Source of the DNA: Acidobacteriaceae bacterium
Lineage (GTDB): Bacteria; Acidobacteriota; Terriglobia; Terriglobales; Acidobacteriaceae
NCBI GenBank assembly: GCA_003165075.1
Contig: PLSM01000044.1
Coordinates: 53,029-101,293, forward strand
DNA: 48,265 nt
Reading direction: 5' to 3'
Every line of letters starts with the position of its first letter. Positions within the stretch are counted from its first letter, which is position 1. Shown in pieces: positions 46,131-48,265 of the stretch. Both the position numbers and the translations under genes were made by a program. The notes beneath the pieces are model-generated. The model did not search any database. It saw only the letters and a list, made by a program, of their open reading frames with translations, and was not told the origin of the DNA.

Positions 46131-47576
46131 ATGAAGATGCGGCCGGGAACACAAACGGGATTTCTGCTATGCGGCAAGGAGTGGATTGAGGGAGAGACGC
46201 TGGAAGTCCGCTCTCCCTGGGACCAGGGGCTGGTGGGCCGGGTCACCGTGGCCACTCGCGCCGATGCACGCCAGGCCGTGAACCACGCGGTGGCCAGCAT
46301 GCGCCGCACCCGCGCCCTGCCCCGCTGGAAACGCCGCGAAATCCTCGAGGACGTCGCCGCCGCGCTGATCGAGCAAAAGGAGCGCTTTGCGCAGCTGATC
46401 GTGGCCGAGGCGGGCAAGCCCGTGCGTCTGGCTCGCGCTGAGGTGGACCGCGCCGTGCTGACCTTTAAGACCGCCGCCGAAGAGGCCGCGCGCCTGGGCG
46501 GCGAGAGCATCCCGCTGGACTTGACCGAGGGCAATGAGAATCGCTGGGGGCTGGTGCAGCGCTTTCCCGTCGGGCCGGTCTTGGCCATTACGCCGTTCAA
46601 CTTCCCGCTCAACCTGGTGGCGCATAAGGCCGCGCCTGCATTGGCCGCCGGGTGTCCGCTGATTATCAAACCCGCGCCACAGACGCCCTTTACGGCGCTG
46701 GCTCTCGGCGAGGTGATTCTCAAGGCCGGCTGGCCCCAGGAGGCGCTGGCCGTGCTGCCGCTCTCCAACGCCGACACCGCATGGCTGGCCGAAAAGGAAG
46801 ATCGCATCAAGCTGGTTAGCTTTACCGGCACGTCCAAAGTGGGCTGGGAGATCAAAGCGCACTCCGGCCGCAAGCGCGTACTGCTGGAACTGGGCGGCAA
46901 CGCGGCGCTGATCGTGCATAGCGACTGGCCTGACCTGGACGAAGCGGCCTTCCGTACCGCACACGCGGCCTTTGGCTATGCCGGCCAGTCGTGCATCAGC
47001 GTGCAGCGTGTCTTTGTGCATCGCAGTGTCTTTCAGACCTTCTTGTGGAAGGTGGTGGAGTGCACTGCCAAGCTCATTTCCGGCGATCCCTCCGACGAAG
47101 CGACGGAAGTGGGCCCTATGGTCCGGCCAGCCGAAGCCGAGCGCGTGGAAGCATGGATCAAAGAGGCTGTGGAGGCCGGCGCCAAGCTCATTTCTGGCGG
47201 CGAGCGCCACGGCTCGGTGATCACGCCGGCTATTTTGACCGCGACCAAACCGGGGATGAAGGTGCGGGACGAAGAGCTCTTTGGGCCGGTGGTGGCCATT
47301 GAGCCCTACGAAGATTTTGAGCAGGCGCTGGCCGACGTGAACCATTCGCGCTACGGTTTGCAGGCCGGTCTGTTGACTCGCGATGCCGGCCGCATCCTCA
47401 CCGCCTATCGCGAACTTGAGGTGGGCGCGCTGATCGTAGGCGACACTCCCAGTTGGCGCCTCGACCCCATGCCGTATGGGGGCGTCAAAGAGTCCGGCCT
47501 GGGCCGGGAAGGCCTGCGCTCGGCTATCGAAGAGATGACCGAGCCCCGCATGCTGGTGATGGCGGGAATCAGTTAA
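46131..47576 (+). CDS. Aldehyde dehydrogenase family protein
   Basis: A 481-residue NAD(P)-dependent dehydrogenase. Active-site residues are Asn157 (ITPFNFPL), Glu253 (LLELGGN) and Cys288 (GQSCISVQ). FTGTSKVGWEI is the cofactor-binding loop and EELFGPVV a late family motif. CAGGAG lies six bases before the ATG. The substrate is unknown; the sequence fits the broad class of lactaldehyde/succinate-semialdehyde-type or GAPN-like enzymes. It stands alone, with a 117-base gap to the divergent glycosylase gene. Confidence 0.92.
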   Translation: MKMRPGTQTGFLLCGKEWIEGETLEVRSPWDQGLVGRVTVATRADARQAVNHAVASMRRTRALPRWKRREILEDVAAALIEQKERFAQLIVAEAGKPVRLARAEVDRAVLTFKTAAEEAARLGGESIPLDLTEGNENRWGLVQRFPVGPVLAITPFNFPLNLVAHKAAPALAAGCPLIIKPAPQTPFTALALGEVILKAGWPQEALAVLPLSNADTAWLAEKEDRIKLVSFTGTSKVGWEIKAHSGRKRVLLELGGNAALIVHSDWPDLDEAAFRTAHAAFGYAGQSCISVQRVFVHRSVFQTFLWKVVECTAKLISGDPSDEATEVGPMVRPAEAERVEAWIKEAVEAGAKLISGGERHGSVITPAILTATKPGMKVRDEELFGPVVAIEPYEDFEQALADVNHSRYGLQAGLLTRDAGRILTAYRELEVGALIVGDTPSWRLDPMPYGGVKESGLGREGLRSAIEEMTEPRMLVMAGIS

Positions 47577-47649
47577 GTGACCTCTGAATAGATCGATGTT
47601 TGAAAGCGCACGACTTCACGGGCTGCGGAATGACGGATTCCGGAGGGAG

Positions 47650-47669
47650 CCGGAGGCTTTAGCCTCCGG
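47650..47669. repeat. 8-bp perfect hairpin with TTTA loop
   Basis: CCGGAGGC-TTTA-GCCTCCGG. It lies 74 bases after the aldehyde dehydrogenase stop. It could serve as a transcription terminator without a T-tract or be one member of a dispersed hairpin family. Confidence 0.6.
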
Positions 47670-47749
47670 AATGCGTGCGAAATTCCGGGGGCCTTCACAT
47701 GGTGCGGAAGAACTCAATTTCAAGACAAAATAAGAATGCATTGCGTCAG

Positions 47750-47769
47750 GGCACGAGTTTAGTCGTGCC
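47750..47769. repeat. 7-bp perfect hairpin with GTTTAG loop
   Basis: GGCACGA-GTTTAG-TCGTGCC. The loop shares TTTA with the hairpin 100 bases upstream, although the arms differ. It is probably a member of the same type of dispersed intergenic repeat. Confidence 0.6.
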
Positions 47770-48265
47770 GCAAATGCAGCCAAATTAGCGAGGACTTCAG
47801 CCCCTGCGGGATGCCCGCACTGCCGCTGGCTTGGAATCTCGACTTTTTCCGCAGCCTATTCAGGCCCGGGCCTTTACTGCTTTCACGGGCCGGGAGGCAA
47901 TTACAACTCTGATACCAAGAGCCTCCCACAGAGACCCACAAGGCCAGCTACCGCACTTAGTTCCGGGATCTCCCTCCCCCGCAAGAGAACGGCTGCCCTT
48001 TTGCATTGAATTAAGTGCATGCGGCGCATAATGGAATTTGAGTTGAGTGCCAGGGCTGGGAGCATCGCCAATCAGTCCACGAGTCCTGAAGCTGCGCACA
48101 GGCAGGCGCGGAACGGGCTTTGTCTTCCTCAATTTGGAAGGCAAACTACCCGGCAGGCCAAAAATGCGGCCTAACTCCTTTAATGTCCAGATTCTGCGGC
48201 TAACTCTTGCGAAATCAATAGTTTGCGGCGCAATCCCCACCTTAGAGCATTTTCACAAATGATGT

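Larger units (their letters stand above)
47577..48265. other. Gene-free, repeat-bearing right end
   Basis: No gene is supported. The segment holds two short perfect hairpins (47650-47669, 47750-47769), a GCGGG/CCCGC dyad near 47807-47819, and the string ACTTTTTCCGCAGCCTATTC, which resembles the tandem repeat at the left end of the window. Open frames of up to 126 codons here lack similarity and Shine-Dalgarno sites. Confidence 0.55.

Noticed and set aside
47860..48240. 126-codon minus-strand frame at the right end
   Set aside because: It lies in repeat-bearing sequence, with no ribosome-binding site and no recognisable domain.

Overview
The window looks like a chromosomal segment from an Acidobacteriota genome, most likely class Terriglobia. 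The main markers are an M56/BlaR1-type peptidase with the soil-associated TIGR03435 C-terminal domain, a secreted VWA protein of the TIGR03436 (acidobacterial VWFA-related) type, MacB-like permeases encoded without an ATPase, a secreted tricorn-type protease, and several dispersed hairpin repeats in the gaps. Base composition is GC-rich throughout. Most genes are core or chromosomal. No prophage, CRISPR array, transposase, tRNA or rRNA gene was found.

Layout. 1-412: 50-bp tandem repeats and no gene. 413-2451: sodium:solute symporter and a small two-helix membrane protein. 2489-4675: a DUF192-like/PilZ protein with a long Pro/Ala linker. 5006-13067 (minus): BlaI regulator, M56-TIGR03435 protein, secreted unknown protein and tricorn-like protease. 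13326-16599 (minus): three genes joined by 4-nt overlaps, encoding a Tat-exported gluconate-2-dehydrogenase-subunit-3-like protein, a GMC flavoprotein and a nine-haem cytochrome c. 16969-19654: two MacB/FtsX-type permeases separated by an inverted-repeat element. 19710-21875: secreted GH28-like/PKD/PA14 protein. 21936-23691: cysK-cysE. 24041-27531: thrS, then a divergent DUF1579-like/TetR pair with two operator-like palindromes. 27706-31915: lpdA, a secreted beta-propeller protein, miaA and a coupled 62-aa membrane protein. 32063-34126: purD-dinB and a convergent double zinc-ribbon gene. 34265-34432: a dense cluster of RNA-like stems. 34555-38565: rpsU, gamma carbonic anhydrase, aldo/keto reductase and VWA protein. 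38797-41988: hisS-aspS. 42011-42709: a small MntA/HepT (MNT-HEPN) module with a frameshifted toxin gene and a degenerate second copy of the aspS 3' end. 42753-47576: GH57/DUF3536 protein, AlkA-like glycosylase and aldehyde dehydrogenase. 47577-48265: repeat-bearing gap.

How the genes work together. The clearest functional units are the cysteine synthase pair (the acetyltransferase ends in the Ile that normally docks into CysK), the periplasmic dehydrogenase trio (Tat chaperone subunit, flavoprotein, multihaem electron carrier), the BlaI/BlaR-like regulatory pair, and the hisS-aspS pair. The AspRS carries the His found in relaxed-specificity enzymes.

The three observations most worth a second look are the possible three-way-junction RNA or element at 34340-34432 with two extra hairpins beside it; the HepT/MntA module inserted behind aspS and flanked by a decayed duplicate of the aspS 3' end; and the GMC dehydrogenase operon with a nonahaem cytochrome.
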